From Nocardioides marmorisolisilvae (GTDB taxonomy: Bacteria; Actinomycetota; Actinomycetes; Propionibacteriales; Nocardioidaceae), in assembly GCF_003725775.1 (NCBI RefSeq), contig NZ_RJSG01000002.1:186001-250000 (forward strand): a stretch of 64,000 nucleotides of DNA. Direction: 5' to 3'. The notes beneath the pieces were generated by a model, which made no database searches, was not told the DNA's origin, and was given only the letters and a program-made list of their open reading frames with translations. The position numbers and the translations under genes are program-made. Of the stretch, positions 26,051-34,716 are shown one piece after another. How positions within the stretch are numbered: the first letter of the stretch is position 1; every line of letters starts with the position of its first letter.

Positions 26051-27076
26051 GTGGAGAAGTGGTGGCAGCTCGACGGCTGGCGACGCCAGGCTGCGCTGTA
26101 CACCGCCGTGCTCGTCGGCACCGTCCTGCTGGGCGCGCTGATCGGCTCGCAGCTCGGCATCGACGGCGGCACCGGCTCGACGCCGTCGGCGAACTCCCGG
26201 CTCGAGCCGCTGGCACCCGGGACGCTCGAGGAGCTCCCGAAGGCGACGCCGTCCAAGCTCGAGGACCCGCTCGTGATCGGTTCGCAGAACGCCGGCGTCG
26301 CCGTGGTCGGCTCCTCCGAGCCCGACTCGATCGACACCAAGGACGGCGAGCGCCGTGCGCCGGACGGCGGCAGCCTGGTCGTGTTCACGCTCGCCGACTG
26401 GGGGTGCGAGAACCCGCCGTGCAAGCCGTGGACCACCCTGAAGCCGCAGATCCAGGCCGACGGGCTGGTGAAGGACGTGCCCACCGACGGCGACACCTTC
26501 GTGATCGCCGTCCCGGCGGGCACCAGCTCGCTGCGGCTGGTCGTCGAGGACTCCGGCTACAAGCAGACGATCTCGCTGCTCGACGACGACCCGGGCAGCA
26601 GGAACATCGCGCTGCTCGCGCAGAAGAACGGCACCAAGAAGCTCGACCTGAACAAGAGCGTCGCGCTGACCGAGAACACCGACATCGACTTCCGCGAGCC
26701 GAACGGCGCGCTGGTCAACCAGTTCACCCGCGACGCCACCGTGGTCTCGGCCCAGCGCCGGTTCTTCTACGGCGAGGAGCGCCCCAGCGCGCCGGGCAAG
26801 GCGTTTCTGCTCGTCACCGCCTCCTACGCCTACCCGGGCAAGACCCAGCGCTACGCGTTCGCCGCCCCCGAGGTCCACTTCGTCGACGACGAGGGGAACA
26901 GCTACGACGTGAGCAGTCCCGCGGCGGCCGGTTCGTCGGTGCTCACCTTCGAGATCCCCGGATCGGTCCGGTCGGGATCGCTGGTCTTCGGCGGCAGCAC
27001 CGCCAAGACCGCGTCGAACGGGGTGCCGTACACCTCGACGCTCACCGAGGCGAGGGTGCCGATCAAGTTCGGCTAG
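26051..27076 (+). CDS. Hypothetical membrane-anchored extracytoplasmic protein
   Basis: 341 residues: a short cytoplasmic start, one membrane helix (about 15-35, AALYTAVLVGTVLLGALIG) and a ~300-residue exposed beta-rich domain with a CENPPC cysteine pair. I do not recognise a family. TACGCT (26039-26044) ends 6 bases before the GTG, so it probably has its own leaderless transcript. Its stop overlaps that of the convergent acetyltransferase in a shared CTAG. Confidence 0.7.
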   Translation: MEKWWQLDGWRRQAALYTAVLVGTVLLGALIGSQLGIDGGTGSTPSANSRLEPLAPGTLEELPKATPSKLEDPLVIGSQNAGVAVVGSSEPDSIDTKDGERRAPDGGSLVVFTLADWGCENPPCKPWTTLKPQIQADGLVKDVPTDGDTFVIAVPAGTSSLRLVVEDSGYKQTISLLDDDPGSRNIALLAQKNGTKKLDLNKSVALTENTDIDFREPNGALVNQFTRDATVVSAQRRFFYGEERPSAPGKAFLLVTASYAYPGKTQRYAFAAPEVHFVDDEGNSYDVSSPAAAGSSVLTFEIPGSVRSGSLVFGGSTAKTASNGVPYTSTLTEARVPIKFG

Positions 27077-27576
27077 GACTCGTCGTGGAGCATCAGCTGG
27101 AAGATGCCGACGTCGATCATCCGCTCCTGCTTGTCGCCGACCTCGCGCATCGTCCCGGCCAGCTCGAACCCGTGCTGCTCGTGCAGCCGGACGCTGCCCG
27201 GGTTCGGCAGGGCGATCAGCGCCAGCGCGGTGTGGAAGCCGGCCGCGCGCAGGCGGGTCAGCAGCTCGGCGTACAGGCGGGAGCCCAGACCCTCGCGCCG
27301 GGCAGCACGGTGCAGGTAGACCGAGGTCTCCCGGGTCAGGTGGTACGCCGGCCGCTCGCGGAACGGTGAGGCGTAGGCGAACCCGAGCACCACCCCGCCG
27401 TCGACGGCGACCACGAACGGGTCACCGGTCTCGAGCTTGTGCTCCCAGGTGGCGGCCGGCCGCTCCTCGGTCTCGAACGTGGAGTAGGCGTAGAGGGACT
27501 CGTGGCTGTAGATCTCGGCCACCATCTCCAGGTCCGCGACCACGGCGTCCCGGATCTCGACCACACGCACTCCCAT
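27073..27576 (-). CDS. GNAT acetyltransferase, phosphinothricin/methionine-sulfoximine acetyltransferase type
   Basis: 167-residue single-domain GNAT enzyme. The opening IRDAVVADLEMVAEIYSHES, central VVLGFAYASPFRERPAYHLT and acetyl-CoA loop REGLGSRLYAELL match the Pat/Bar/MnaT family, which N-acetylates phosphinothricin or methionine analogues. The late LPNPGSVRLHEQHGFELAGTM is the usual C-terminal signature. The natural substrate may be another amino-acid analogue. Transcribed alone, convergent with its neighbour. Confidence 0.85.
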   Translation of the reverse strand: MGVRVVEIRDAVVADLEMVAEIYSHESLYAYSTFETEERPAATWEHKLETGDPFVVAVDGGVVLGFAYASPFRERPAYHLTRETSVYLHRAARREGLGSRLYAELLTRLRAAGFHTALALIALPNPGSVRLHEQHGFELAGTMREVGDKQERMIDVGIFQLMLHDES

Positions 27577-27626
27577 GGACCGAATAATCCCATCGACCCG
27601 ACCGCCGCGTGCGGCAGTATGGCGCC

Positions 27627-28172
27627 GTGGCCATCGAACCTGACACCAAGGACTGGACCTGGGTCCTCACCGACCCGTGCCCGGAGTGCGGGTTCGACCC
27701 GAAGGCCGTCGACGTCAGCAAGCTGCCCGAGCTGATCCACGAGAACACCCGCGGCTGGTACGGCGCCCTGGACGACGCCGACGCCGCCGTGCGGCCGTCG
27801 GCGAACATCTGGTCGCGGCTCGAGTACGCCTGCCACGTCCGCGACGTGCACGTCCTCTTCGCCGAGCGCGCCCGGCTGATGCTCGAGCAGGACGACCCGC
27901 AGTTCGCCAACTGGGACCAGGACGTCACCGCGATCGAGAGCCGGTACGACGAGCAGGACCCGGCCGAGGTCTCGGTCGCCCTCGTCGAAGCCGCCGCCGA
28001 GATGGCGGCCGTCTACGCCGGGGTCCGGGGCGACCAGTGGCAGCGCGTCGGCCGACGCAGCAACGGCTCGGTCTTCACCGTCGAGACGCTCGGCATCTAC
28101 TACCTGCACGACGTGGTGCACCACCTCTACGACATCGGTGGCCCGGCCGCCGGTTCCCCGGCCGCCCCGTGA
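27627..28172 (+). CDS. DinB-like (mycothiol-transferase superfamily) protein
   Basis: 181-residue four-helix protein. Widely spaced histidines (YACHVRDVH, and YYLHDVVHHLYD near the end) fit the three-His metal site of the DinB/MDMPI superfamily; an N-terminal CPEC pair is extra. The GTG at 27627 follows CAGTAT by 6 bases, consistent with a leaderless transcript. Overlaps the DUF3046 gene by four bases. Superfamily members include thiol-S-transferases. The precise role is unknown. Confidence 0.75.
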   Translation: MAIEPDTKDWTWVLTDPCPECGFDPKAVDVSKLPELIHENTRGWYGALDDADAAVRPSANIWSRLEYACHVRDVHVLFAERARLMLEQDDPQFANWDQDVTAIESRYDEQDPAEVSVALVEAAAEMAAVYAGVRGDQWQRVGRRSNGSVFTVETLGIYYLHDVVHHLYDIGGPAAGSPAAP

Positions 28173-28363
28173 GGCACACCGAGTTCTGGGACCGGATGGA
28201 CCAGGCGCTCGGCCCGGCGTACGCGAAGTCCTGGGCGTCGATGCACGTGATCGCCGAGCTCGGCGGCAAGACCGCGCAGGAGGCCCTCGACGCCGGCGTC
28301 TCGCCGAAGACCGTGTGGCGCGCGGTGTGGGCGGTGCTCGAGCTCCCGGCGCGGGAGCGCTGA
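28169..28363 (+). CDS. DUF3046 protein
   Basis: 64-residue helical protein beginning MRHTEFWDRMDQALG and containing KTVWRAVWAVLELP, diagnostic of DUF3046, a small family regularly encoded close to recA in actinobacteria. It overlaps the DinB-like gene (GTGA) and shares one base with the MFS start, forming one transcription unit. Function unknown; position suggests a link to the recA region. Confidence 0.9.
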   Translation: MRHTEFWDRMDQALGPAYAKSWASMHVIAELGGKTAQEALDAGVSPKTVWRAVWAVLELPARER

Positions 28364-29625
28364 TGGTCACCACGGTCGACGTCCCGGCTGCGCAGCGGCG
28401 GACCGTCGCCACCCTCGTCGGCGCGCAGGCGTTCGGTGCTCTGGGCATCACCATCGGCATCGCGACGGCCTCGCTGCTGGCGCGCGACCTCTCCGGCTCC
28501 GACGAGCTGGCCGGTACCACCCAGACCGCCCAGGTCCTCGGCGCTGCCGGCGCCTCCTGGATGCTGGCGCGACTGATGGCCGTGCGCGGTCGTCGCGCGG
28601 GGCTGGTCACCGGCTACCTGCTCGGGGCGAGCGGGGCGACGCTGGCCGTGCTCGCCGGTGTCTGGCACTCGATGCCCGTGCTGCTCGTCGGTGCTGTGCT
28701 GCTCGGTTCGACCAGCTCGGCGAACTACGCCTCCCGCTACGCCGCCACCGACCTGGCACCACCTGATGGTCGCGGCCGCGCGCTCGCGGTCGTGGTCTGG
28801 GCGACCACGATCGGCGCGGTGCTCGGCCCGAACCTGACCGGACCGGCGGCCGATCTGGCCCGCCGGCTCGACATCCCCAAGACCGCGGGGCCGTTCGCCA
28901 TCGGTGCCGTCGGCATGCTGATCGCCGCGCTGGTCATCTGGGTGCGGATGCGTCCGGACCCGCTCCTGCTCGCCCGCCGGGTGCACGCGGACGCCGTGAG
29001 CGCCGGTACGGCGGCCGCCGAGTCTCCCCGCCCGGTGCGGGAGGTGCTGCGCGAGCGCCCGGTGCTGGTCGCGGCGATGACCGGCCTGGCGGCGGCGCAC
29101 GCGGTGATGATCTCGGTGATGGTGATGACCCCGCTGCACATGGAGCACGGCGGTTCCTCGCTGAAGATCATCGGGTTCGTGATCAGCCTGCACGTCCTCG
29201 GCATGTTCGCGTTCGCGCCGGTGATCGGCTTCGCCGTCGACCGGACCAGCGCCGCGACGGTGCTCGCCGCCGGGGGAGTGGTGCTGCTGCTCGCCCTGCT
29301 GTTCTCCGGGATGTCGCCCGAGGGCACCAGCCACTCGATCTTTGGCGGGCTCTTCCTGCTCGGGCTCGGCTGGTCGATGGCCACGGTCTCCGCGTCGACG
29401 CTGGTGGCCGAGCAGGCGCCGCTGGCCGCGCTCACCCAGGTCCAGGGCACCGCCGACCTGGTGATGAGCCTGGCCGCCGCGGTCGGCGGAGGCGCCTCCG
29501 GCGTCATCGTCGGGGAGTACGGCTTCTCGACGCTGGCCGGCTTCGCCTCGCTGTTCGCCCTGATGGGGCTGGCGGCTGCGGTGTACGCCGGCCGGCTGGT
29601 GCGGCGCGCGGCGCTGGCGAGCTGA
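28363..29625 (+). CDS. MFS transporter
   Basis: 420-residue major facilitator with twelve predicted hydrophobic segments in two halves joined by a loop near residues 195-225. An MFS motif-A-like stretch (DRTSAATVLAAGG) follows helix 8. Shares one base with the DUF3046 stop (TGATG). The substrate is not identifiable; the protein resembles actinobacterial drug/metabolite efflux carriers found just upstream of recA. Confidence 0.85.
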   Translation: MVTTVDVPAAQRRTVATLVGAQAFGALGITIGIATASLLARDLSGSDELAGTTQTAQVLGAAGASWMLARLMAVRGRRAGLVTGYLLGASGATLAVLAGVWHSMPVLLVGAVLLGSTSSANYASRYAATDLAPPDGRGRALAVVVWATTIGAVLGPNLTGPAADLARRLDIPKTAGPFAIGAVGMLIAALVIWVRMRPDPLLLARRVHADAVSAGTAAAESPRPVREVLRERPVLVAAMTGLAAAHAVMISVMVMTPLHMEHGGSSLKIIGFVISLHVLGMFAFAPVIGFAVDRTSAATVLAAGGVVLLLALLFSGMSPEGTSHSIFGGLFLLGLGWSMATVSASTLVAEQAPLAALTQVQGTADLVMSLAAAVGGGASGVIVGEYGFSTLAGFASLFALMGLAAAVYAGRLVRRAALAS

Positions 29626-29667
29626 CCGTTTCGCCCCCGGGCGCCCTGGGTAGCGGTCCGGACGGGC

Positions 29668-29734
29668 GGGGCGTCCGCTAATTCCCTCCCCTTCAGGGAC
29701 GCCCCGTCTCGTCATGCCCTCTCTGGAGGAGGGC
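29668..29734 (+). terminator. Two consecutive hairpins after the MFS gene
   Basis: GGGGCGTCC (29668-29676) pairs with GGACGCCCC (29697-29705), and GCCCTC (29716-29721) with GAGGGC (29729-29734). They occupy the first part of the 302-base gap before recA and probably end the upstream transcript. The rest of the gap holds the recA control sites listed separately. Confidence 0.5.
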
Positions 29735-29763
29735 ACGACACGCCGGGCCTCAGTTCCTCCGAT

Positions 29764-29777
29764 CGAACACCTGTTCG
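29764..29777. promoter_or_regulatory. LexA (SOS) box of recA
   Basis: CGAAC-ACCT-GTTCG is a perfect match to the actinobacterial/Gram-positive SOS box CGAAC-N4-GTTCG, 151 bases before the recA ATG. Expected to bind LexA and make recA damage-inducible. Confidence 0.9.
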
Positions 29778-29786
29778 GCTAGTTTG

Positions 29787-29822
29787 TTGTCCACAGGCGG
29801 GAACGACCGGCCGCTTTCCACA
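29787..29822 (+). promoter_or_regulatory. DnaA-box-like pair upstream of recA
   Basis: TTGTCCACA (29787-29795) equals the high-GC actinobacterial DnaA box consensus, and CTTTCCACA (29814-29822) is a one-sided variant 27 bases later. They lie between the LexA box and the recA promoter. Two boxes are far too few for an origin; binding of DnaA is possible but unproven. Confidence 0.4.
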
Positions 29823-29844
29823 GGCCCAGCACGGGTCGAGGTGA

Positions 29845-29867
29845 GTGTCGGTGGCCGTCTCTAGCGT
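29845..29867 (+). promoter_or_regulatory. RecA-NDp-type (PafBC-dependent) promoter of recA
   Basis: GTGTCGGTG (29845-29853), exactly 8 bases, then TAGCGT (29862-29867). This matches the RecA-NDp consensus TTGTCRGTG-N8-TANNNT at all but the first base. In mycobacteria such promoters are activated by PafBC after DNA damage, independently of LexA. The predicted transcription start is near 29874, giving a ~54-base leader. Confidence 0.8.
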
Positions 29868-29927
29868 CTGGCGGGACACGACCGCCGAAGACAGGCGCGC
29901 AGGACCTCGAGAGACAGGACAAGGAAC

Positions 29928-31001
29928 ATGGCGGCACCGAGCAAGGAGCGGGACGGCAACAAGGACAAGGCGCTCGACATGGCCCTGGCCACGATCGAGA
30001 AGAACTACGGCAAGGGCACGGTGATGCGCCTCGGTGACGAGGTCCGCGCCCCCCTCGAGGTCATTCCGACCGGATCCATCTCCCTCGACATCGCACTCGG
30101 CCTCGGCGGCCTCCCGCGCGGTCGCGTTGTGGAGATCTACGGTCCGGAGTCCTCCGGTAAGACGACGGTCGCGCTGCACGCGGTCGCGAACGCGCAGGCC
30201 GCCGGCGGCATCGTGGCCTTCATCGACGCCGAGCACGCGCTCGACCCGGAGTACGCCAAGGCCCTCGGCGTCGACACCGACGCGCTGCTGGTCTCCCAGC
30301 CCGACAGCGGTGAGCAGGCGCTCGAGATCGCCGACATGCTGATCCGCTCCGGCGCGCTGGACCTGATCGTCGTCGACTCGGTCGCTGCGCTCGTGCCCCG
30401 CGCCGAGATCGAGGGCGAGATGGGTGACAGCCACGTCGGCCTGCAGGCCCGCCTGATGAGCCAGGCGCTGCGCAAGATGACCGGTGCGCTGAACAACTCC
30501 AACACCACGATGATCTTCATCAACCAGCTGCGCGAGAAGATCGGCGTGATGTTCGGTTCGCCGGAGACCACCACCGGTGGCAAGGCGCTGAAGTTCTACT
30601 CCTCGGTGCGCCTGGACGTGCGCCGGATCGAGACCCTCAAGGACGGCACCGACATGGTCGGCAACCGGACCCGGGTCAAGGTCGTGAAGAACAAGGTCGC
30701 GCCGCCGTTCAAGCAGGCCGAGTTCGACATCATGTACGGCAAGGGGATCTCCCGCGAGGGTGGCCTGATCGACGTCGGTGTCGACCAGGGCATCGTCCGC
30801 AAGGCCGGCGCCTGGTACACCTACGAGGGCGACCAGCTCGGTCAGGGCAAGGAGAACTCGCGGCAGTTCCTCAAGGACAACCCGGACCTGGCCAACGAGA
30901 TCGAGAAGCGGATCCTCGAGAAGCTCGGCATCGGCCCGACCGTGGACGCCCCGTCGGACCTCAACGAGAAGGTCATCGACCCGGATGGCATCGATTTCTG
31001 A
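29928..31001 (+). CDS. recA: Recombinase RecA
   Basis: 357-residue RecA, full length. Walker A GPESSGKT (72-79), [19 protein letters not shown], Walker [13 protein letters not shown], loop-2 region [30 protein letters not shown], and an acidic C-terminus ([14 protein letters not shown]). No intein. Catalyses strand exchange and LexA self-cleavage. Controlled by a LexA box and a RecA-NDp promoter upstream; the following recX overlaps its end by 17 bases. Confidence 0.99.
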   Translation: MAAPSKERDGNKDKALDMALATIEKNYGKGTVMRLGDEVRAPLEVIPTGSISLDIALGLGGLPRGRVVEIYGPESSGKTTVALHAVANAQAAGGIVAFIDAEHALDPEYAKALGVDTDALLVSQPDSGEQALEIADMLIRSGALDLIVVDSVAALVPRAEIEGEMGDSHVGLQARLMSQALRKMTGALNNSNTTMIFINQLREKIGVMFGSPETTTGGKALKFYSSVRLDVRRIETLKDGTDMVGNRTRVKVVKNKVAPPFKQAEFDIMYGKGISREGGLIDVGVDQGIVRKAGAWYTYEGDQLGQGKENSRQFLKDNPDLANEIEKRILEKLGIGPTVDAPSDLNEKVIDPDGIDF

Positions 31002-31524
31002 TCCCGTCGACGAGCAGGATCTTGGGCCGGAGGCCGACCCCGAGTCGGTCGGGCGCAAGATCCTGCTCGACCAGCTGACCGGTCGCGCTCGCAGCCGGTC
31101 GGACCTGGCCAAGAAGCTGGCGCAGAAGAACGTGCCGGACGACATCGCGACCCGCCTCCTCGACCGTTTCGAGGAGGTCGGGCTCGTCGATGACGCAGCC
31201 TTCGCCCACGAGTGGGTGGCCCAGCGCCAGGAGGGCCGCGGCCTGGCCAAGCGGGCCCTGGCCCAGGAGCTGCGCAAGAAGGGCATCGACGACGAGGTGG
31301 CCCGCGCCGCGCTCGACACCGTCGACGCCAAGGACGAGGTCGACGCCGCCCGGCTGCTGGTCCAGCGCAAGCTCCGCTCGATGCGCGGCCTCGACGAGCA
31401 GGTCGCCGTCCGGCGGCTGGTCGGCATGCTCGCCCGCAAGGGCTACTCCAGCGGAACGGCCTTCAAGGTTGTCCGCGAGGAGCTTGGTGCCGACCTCAAC
31501 GACCCCGAGCACCAGGGTCTCTAG
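30985..31524 (+). CDS. recX: RecA regulator RecX
   Basis: 179-residue helical RecX, which modulates RecA filaments. The conserved start of the domain ([23 protein letters not shown]) and the tandem three-helix repeats ([16 protein letters not shown]) are clear. The start chosen is ATG 30985 inside the end of recA; GAGAAGG lies upstream and the 17-base overlap implies coupled translation, as usual for recA-recX. Confidence 0.95.
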   Translation: MASISDPVDEQDLGPEADPESVGRKILLDQLTGRARSRSDLAKKLAQKNVPDDIATRLLDRFEEVGLVDDAAFAHEWVAQRQEGRGLAKRALAQELRKKGIDDEVARAALDTVDAKDEVDAARLLVQRKLRSMRGLDEQVAVRRLVGMLARKGYSSGTAFKVVREELGADLNDPEHQGL

Positions 31525-31602
31525 CCACCACCGGCGTAGTTCTTAGCGAAGTGGTCGGTTCTGTCCGCGAAACACAGCCATATCGCTCAGAACTGTGGGT
31601 CT

Positions 31603-32097
31603 TCAGCCGCCGAGAGCGGCGAACAGACGCTTGCCGGGCTCGCTGAGCTCACCGTGCGCGTCGGCAACCCGGCACCACTCGCGGGTCATGGTCGCGAACT
31701 TGGCCGGGTTGTAGATGTCCTCTTCGCGGATGAGGTTGCCCTCGTCGTCGAAAGTCAGGATCGTGATGTTCGATTCCTCGTGGACCGAGCCGTCGCCGGG
31801 GTCGCGCATGATGTTGCGGACGTCGAGGATGACCCGGTTGGTCGGCGGGTCGAAGACGTACCAGGACGGCGGGAAGCCGATCATCTCGTTGCCGGGGAAC
31901 TCGTCGACCATCGTCTTCACGATCCAGGCCCGGATCTCCTCGCGGCCCTTGAAGTCGCCGTAGACGTGCTCGCAGTAGGTGGCGTCCTCGGAGAACATGT
32001 CGGCGAACGCCGACCAGTCCTTCGTCTGGCAGATCTCCTCGACCTTGTCGAGGTAGCGCTGGAAGGCAGACTGCAACACGTTCTCGTTTTCGCTCAC
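31603..32097 (-). CDS. SnoaL/NTF2-like protein
   Basis: 164-residue protein with the NTF2/SnoaL cone fold pattern: YLDKVEEICQTKDWSAFADMFSEDATYCEH, then GREEIRAWIVKTM and paired C-terminal strands with ITILTFDDEGNLIREEDIYNP. Such proteins are small ligand-binding or isomerase/dehydratase-type enzymes, often in polyketide or steroid pathways. GTG start at 32097; longer in-frame extensions run into the divergent gene and are unlikely. Confidence 0.8.
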   Translation of the reverse strand: MSENENVLQSAFQRYLDKVEEICQTKDWSAFADMFSEDATYCEHVYGDFKGREEIRAWIVKTMVDEFPGNEMIGFPPSWYVFDPPTNRVILDVRNIMRDPGDGSVHEESNITILTFDDEGNLIREEDIYNPAKFATMTREWCRVADAHGELSEPGKRLFAALGG

Positions 32098-32131
32098 GCC
32101 GTCATCAAACCACTCACGGCAGAATGTGGGA

Positions 32132-32824
32132 ATGCACTTCGAGGTTCTCCGTGCCGATGCGCAGCCGGGAGAGCCCTGGGCGGCGCTCGCGGATCGGAGC
32201 TGCCCCGAGGTCGGGCCGGTACTCGCCGAGGACCTCTCCGCGGAGCCGATGAAGTTCCGCACCGACCCCCAGCATCGGATCTCGGTGCGCCCGATGACCG
32301 TCGGCGATCTCGCGGACGTCACCCGCTGGGTCAACGAGCCGCACGTCGCGAAGTGGTGGGACGAGCACCGCACGCCCGAGCAGGTCGCGGCCTACTACGG
32401 CCCGGCGCTCCGGGGCGAAGAGCCGACCCGGTTGTGGGTCTGGGAGGTCAACGGGCGCTCCATCGGGTTCGGCCAGGACTACCGGATCTCCGACTACCCG
32501 GAGTACGCGCTGGTGTGCTCGCGCCCGGACGCGATCGGCTTCGACTACGCGATCGGCGAGGCCGCGTTCGTCGGCAAGGGGATCGGGACGGCGATCCTCT
32601 GGGTCTACCTGCGCGACATCGTCTGGCCGGCGTACCCGGGTGCGTCGGAGTTCTTCGCGGCCCCCGACCATCGCAACAAGGCCTCGCTCCGGGTGCTGGT
32701 GAAGCTCGGGTTCACCCCGGGCGTCTGGTTCGACGAGCCGGCTGACGGGGGCCGGGTCGACACGGTGGTCGGCCACTCGCTCGATGTGGCGCAGGTCATG
32801 GGTCTCAATCCGGTTACCCGGTAG
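32132..32824 (+). CDS. GNAT acetyltransferase, AAC(6')/IucB-like
   Basis: 230-residue enzyme. After a ~45-residue unrelated start it has RISVRPMTVGDLADVTRWVNEPHVAKWWDEH, LWVWEVNGRSIGFGQDYRI and GKGIGTAILWVYLRDI, the pattern of the Acetyltransf_8 group that includes aminoglycoside 6'-N-acetyltransferases and siderophore acetylases. The ATG at 32132 follows CAGAAT by 6 bases. Resistance activity cannot be inferred; many homologues are housekeeping enzymes of unknown substrate. Confidence 0.8.
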   Translation: MHFEVLRADAQPGEPWAALADRSCPEVGPVLAEDLSAEPMKFRTDPQHRISVRPMTVGDLADVTRWVNEPHVAKWWDEHRTPEQVAAYYGPALRGEEPTRLWVWEVNGRSIGFGQDYRISDYPEYALVCSRPDAIGFDYAIGEAAFVGKGIGTAILWVYLRDIVWPAYPGASEFFAAPDHRNKASLRVLVKLGFTPGVWFDEPADGGRVDTVVGHSLDVAQVMGLNPVTR

Positions 32825-32836
32825 TAACATCGAGGT

Positions 32837-33322
32837 ATGCCCAACGTCGCAGACCTCTACAAGACCACCACCACGCTGCCGATAGTCGGCCCGCTGGTCG
32901 GTGAGCGAGCGTTCTCGTTCCTGTTCGCCCAGAAGGCGCCGTACTTCGCGAGCATCCACCCGCGCTTCACCAAGGTCGAGCCGAACCACGCCGAGCTGGT
33001 GATCCCGAAGCGTCGTTCGGTGCAGAACCACATCGGCACCGTGCACGCGATCGCGCTGTGCAACGGCCTCGAGGCGGCGATGGGTGCCCTGGCCGAGTCG
33101 ACGATCCCGAAGAACAAGCGCTGGATCCCCAAGGGGATGGACATCTCCTACACGGCGAAGGCCACCACCGACATCACCTGCATCGCCGAGACCGACCCGG
33201 AGCAGTGGACCAGCGACAACCCCGACCTGCACGTCCGGGTCAAGGGTGTGCGGACCGACGGGGTCGTCGTGATCGAGGGCGTCATCAAGCTCTGGGTCAC
33301 CGAGAAGCCCAAGAAGGACTGA
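32837..33322 (+). CDS. Hotdog-fold thioesterase-like protein (DUF4442)
   Basis: 161-residue protein of the DUF4442 hotdog family (HPRFTKVEPNHAELVIPKRRSVQNHIGTVHAIALCNGLEAAMG). The IGTVHA segment corresponds to the catalytic helix region of acyl-CoA thioesterases. TAACAT (32825-32830) ends 6 bases before the ATG, a leaderless arrangement. Its stop is 2 bases from the convergent peptidase stop. Confidence 0.85.
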   Translation: MPNVADLYKTTTTLPIVGPLVGERAFSFLFAQKAPYFASIHPRFTKVEPNHAELVIPKRRSVQNHIGTVHAIALCNGLEAAMGALAESTIPKNKRWIPKGMDISYTAKATTDITCIAETDPEQWTSDNPDLHVRVKGVRTDGVVVIEGVIKLWVTEKPKKD

Positions 33323-33323
33323 C

Positions 33324-34661
33324 CTAGCCGTCGAAGTGCTGGGAGTCGGTCGTCGCATACGTCCACCGGAACCCGGCTGACGTCATCAGCTTCACCACCA
33401 GGCTGCTCCGGTACTTCCACGCGTACTTCCCGGCCTGCTTGTGCGCCCACCACTTCGTCGGCAACCAGCCGACGTGGGAGTGGAAGGGGTTCTCCCACGG
33501 GTTGATGTCGATCGACCGTCCGTAGGAGTGCGGCGACATCGTCCCAGGGTCGCCGGTCACGCCGCGGCAGTTGAAGGCCGAGGTGTTGTCGTGCTTCATC
33601 GACTGCAGGTCGTTGGCGCCCGGCGAGCTCGGGTTCCTGCCGAAGCGGTCGGGCAGGTACATCGAGCGGATGGGGACCTGAGCGTCGTACAGCTTGGTCA
33701 GGGCGACCTTGAACTTGCTGACCGCGGCGTCGCGGACCACCAGCTCGCCGCGGTGCCGGTACCCGTCGAACCCCCAGTAGTTGACGGTGACGTAGCGCAG
33801 GCTGCCGCGGCCGATCGGGCAGCCGGGGTGCCAGCTGCGCCCGAACATCCGCTTCCAGACGGTGTCGGAGATCAGGTGGACGGCGATGTTCGGGCCGTCC
33901 CCGGACGCCCGGTACTGCGCCAGCAGCGTGTGCGGTCGGGAGGCGCCGGACGGGAGCGTGACCGGCCGCAGCGGGGGACGGTTGTCGACCTTCCAGGTCG
34001 GCGACGTGTCGGATCTCCAGCCGGGACCGGATTCGGCGCGCAGCTGGTAGGAGGTGTCCCAGCGCGGCGAGATCGTCAGGTACGCCCGGCCTCCCGCGCT
34101 GGTGATGACCGACCCGAGCCGGGTCCACGGCTGGCCGCTCTTGTGGAAGTAGACGGCGACCCGGCCCTTCACGGCGTACCCGTCGGAGCCGAGCCAGAGC
34201 ACCGAGAGGTGCCCGCTCTGCTCGTCGACCACGCTGTCCGACCCGTGCAGGTGCACGTCGCTGGAGACCATGATCCCCTCGAGACTGACCGGGACGCTGG
34301 TGACCTGAAGGTCGCCGACGGAGATCCGGGCGCGCAGCTGCTGCGGCCCGGCGACCGGTACGACGCTGAGGCCGGCGGTCCCGTCCGAGGCGGTGACGCC
34401 GTCCGCGATCGTCGTCCAGGCTCCGCCGTCGCCCTGGCGCTGCAGGCTCACGCCCAGGCCGGACGTCACGCGCTGGTCGTCGTCCTGGAACGCCGCCTGC
34501 ACCGTCATGGTGCGTCCTATCCGGGCTGTGCCGGGCGCGGTGAGGACGAGCTGGGGATCGTCCGCCGAGGCGGCACCGGCCGGAGCGGCGGTCCCCAGGA
34601 GGCCCAGAGCGAGCAGGGTGACGACGAGGGGCGCGAGAACGCGCAGAGGATGCCCGAGCAC
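33324..34661 (-). CDS. Secreted D-Ala-D-Ala carboxypeptidase, M15 (VanY-type)
   Basis: 445-residue exported enzyme. Signal peptide about 1-31 (ends GAA-S). About 35-230 are Ig/beta-rich, cell-surface-like modules. The C-terminal M15 domain holds the zinc site: His378 and Asp385 in SPHSYGRSIDIN, and His442 in SQHF. It should trim D-alanine or cut peptidoglycan stems. GTG start with GGAGAAGG upstream. It stands next to a second carboxypeptidase gene on the same strand. Confidence 0.88.
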   Translation of the reverse strand: MLGHPLRVLAPLVVTLLALGLLGTAAPAGAASADDPQLVLTAPGTARIGRTMTVQAAFQDDDQRVTSGLGVSLQRQGDGGAWTTIADGVTASDGTAGLSVVPVAGPQQLRARISVGDLQVTSVPVSLEGIMVSSDVHLHGSDSVVDEQSGHLSVLWLGSDGYAVKGRVAVYFHKSGQPWTRLGSVITSAGGRAYLTISPRWDTSYQLRAESGPGWRSDTSPTWKVDNRPPLRPVTLPSGASRPHTLLAQYRASGDGPNIAVHLISDTVWKRMFGRSWHPGCPIGRGSLRYVTVNYWGFDGYRHRGELVVRDAAVSKFKVALTKLYDAQVPIRSMYLPDRFGRNPSSPGANDLQSMKHDNTSAFNCRGVTGDPGTMSPHSYGRSIDINPWENPFHSHVGWLPTKWWAHKQAGKYAWKYRSSLVVKLMTSAGFRWTYATTDSQHFDG

Positions 34662-34716
34662 GCCTTCTCCTACCCCGACGCGGCCCGCCTCAAGCGATCA
34701 CGGCCACGTCGGAGGG

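Noticed and set aside
29787-29822. Replication origin at the DnaA-like boxes.
   Set aside because: Only two boxes, no dnaA/dnaN neighbours and no AT-rich unwinding region; the site is the recA promoter region.
31525-31602. A strong terminator between recX and the SnoaL-like gene from the GTTCTG/CAGAAC repeat.
   Set aside because: The arms are only 6 bp with a 24-base loop, too weak to call.
32132-32824. A true aminoglycoside-resistance gene.
   Set aside because: Similarity is to the broad Acetyltransf_8 group only; there is no resistance context and many members have metabolic roles.
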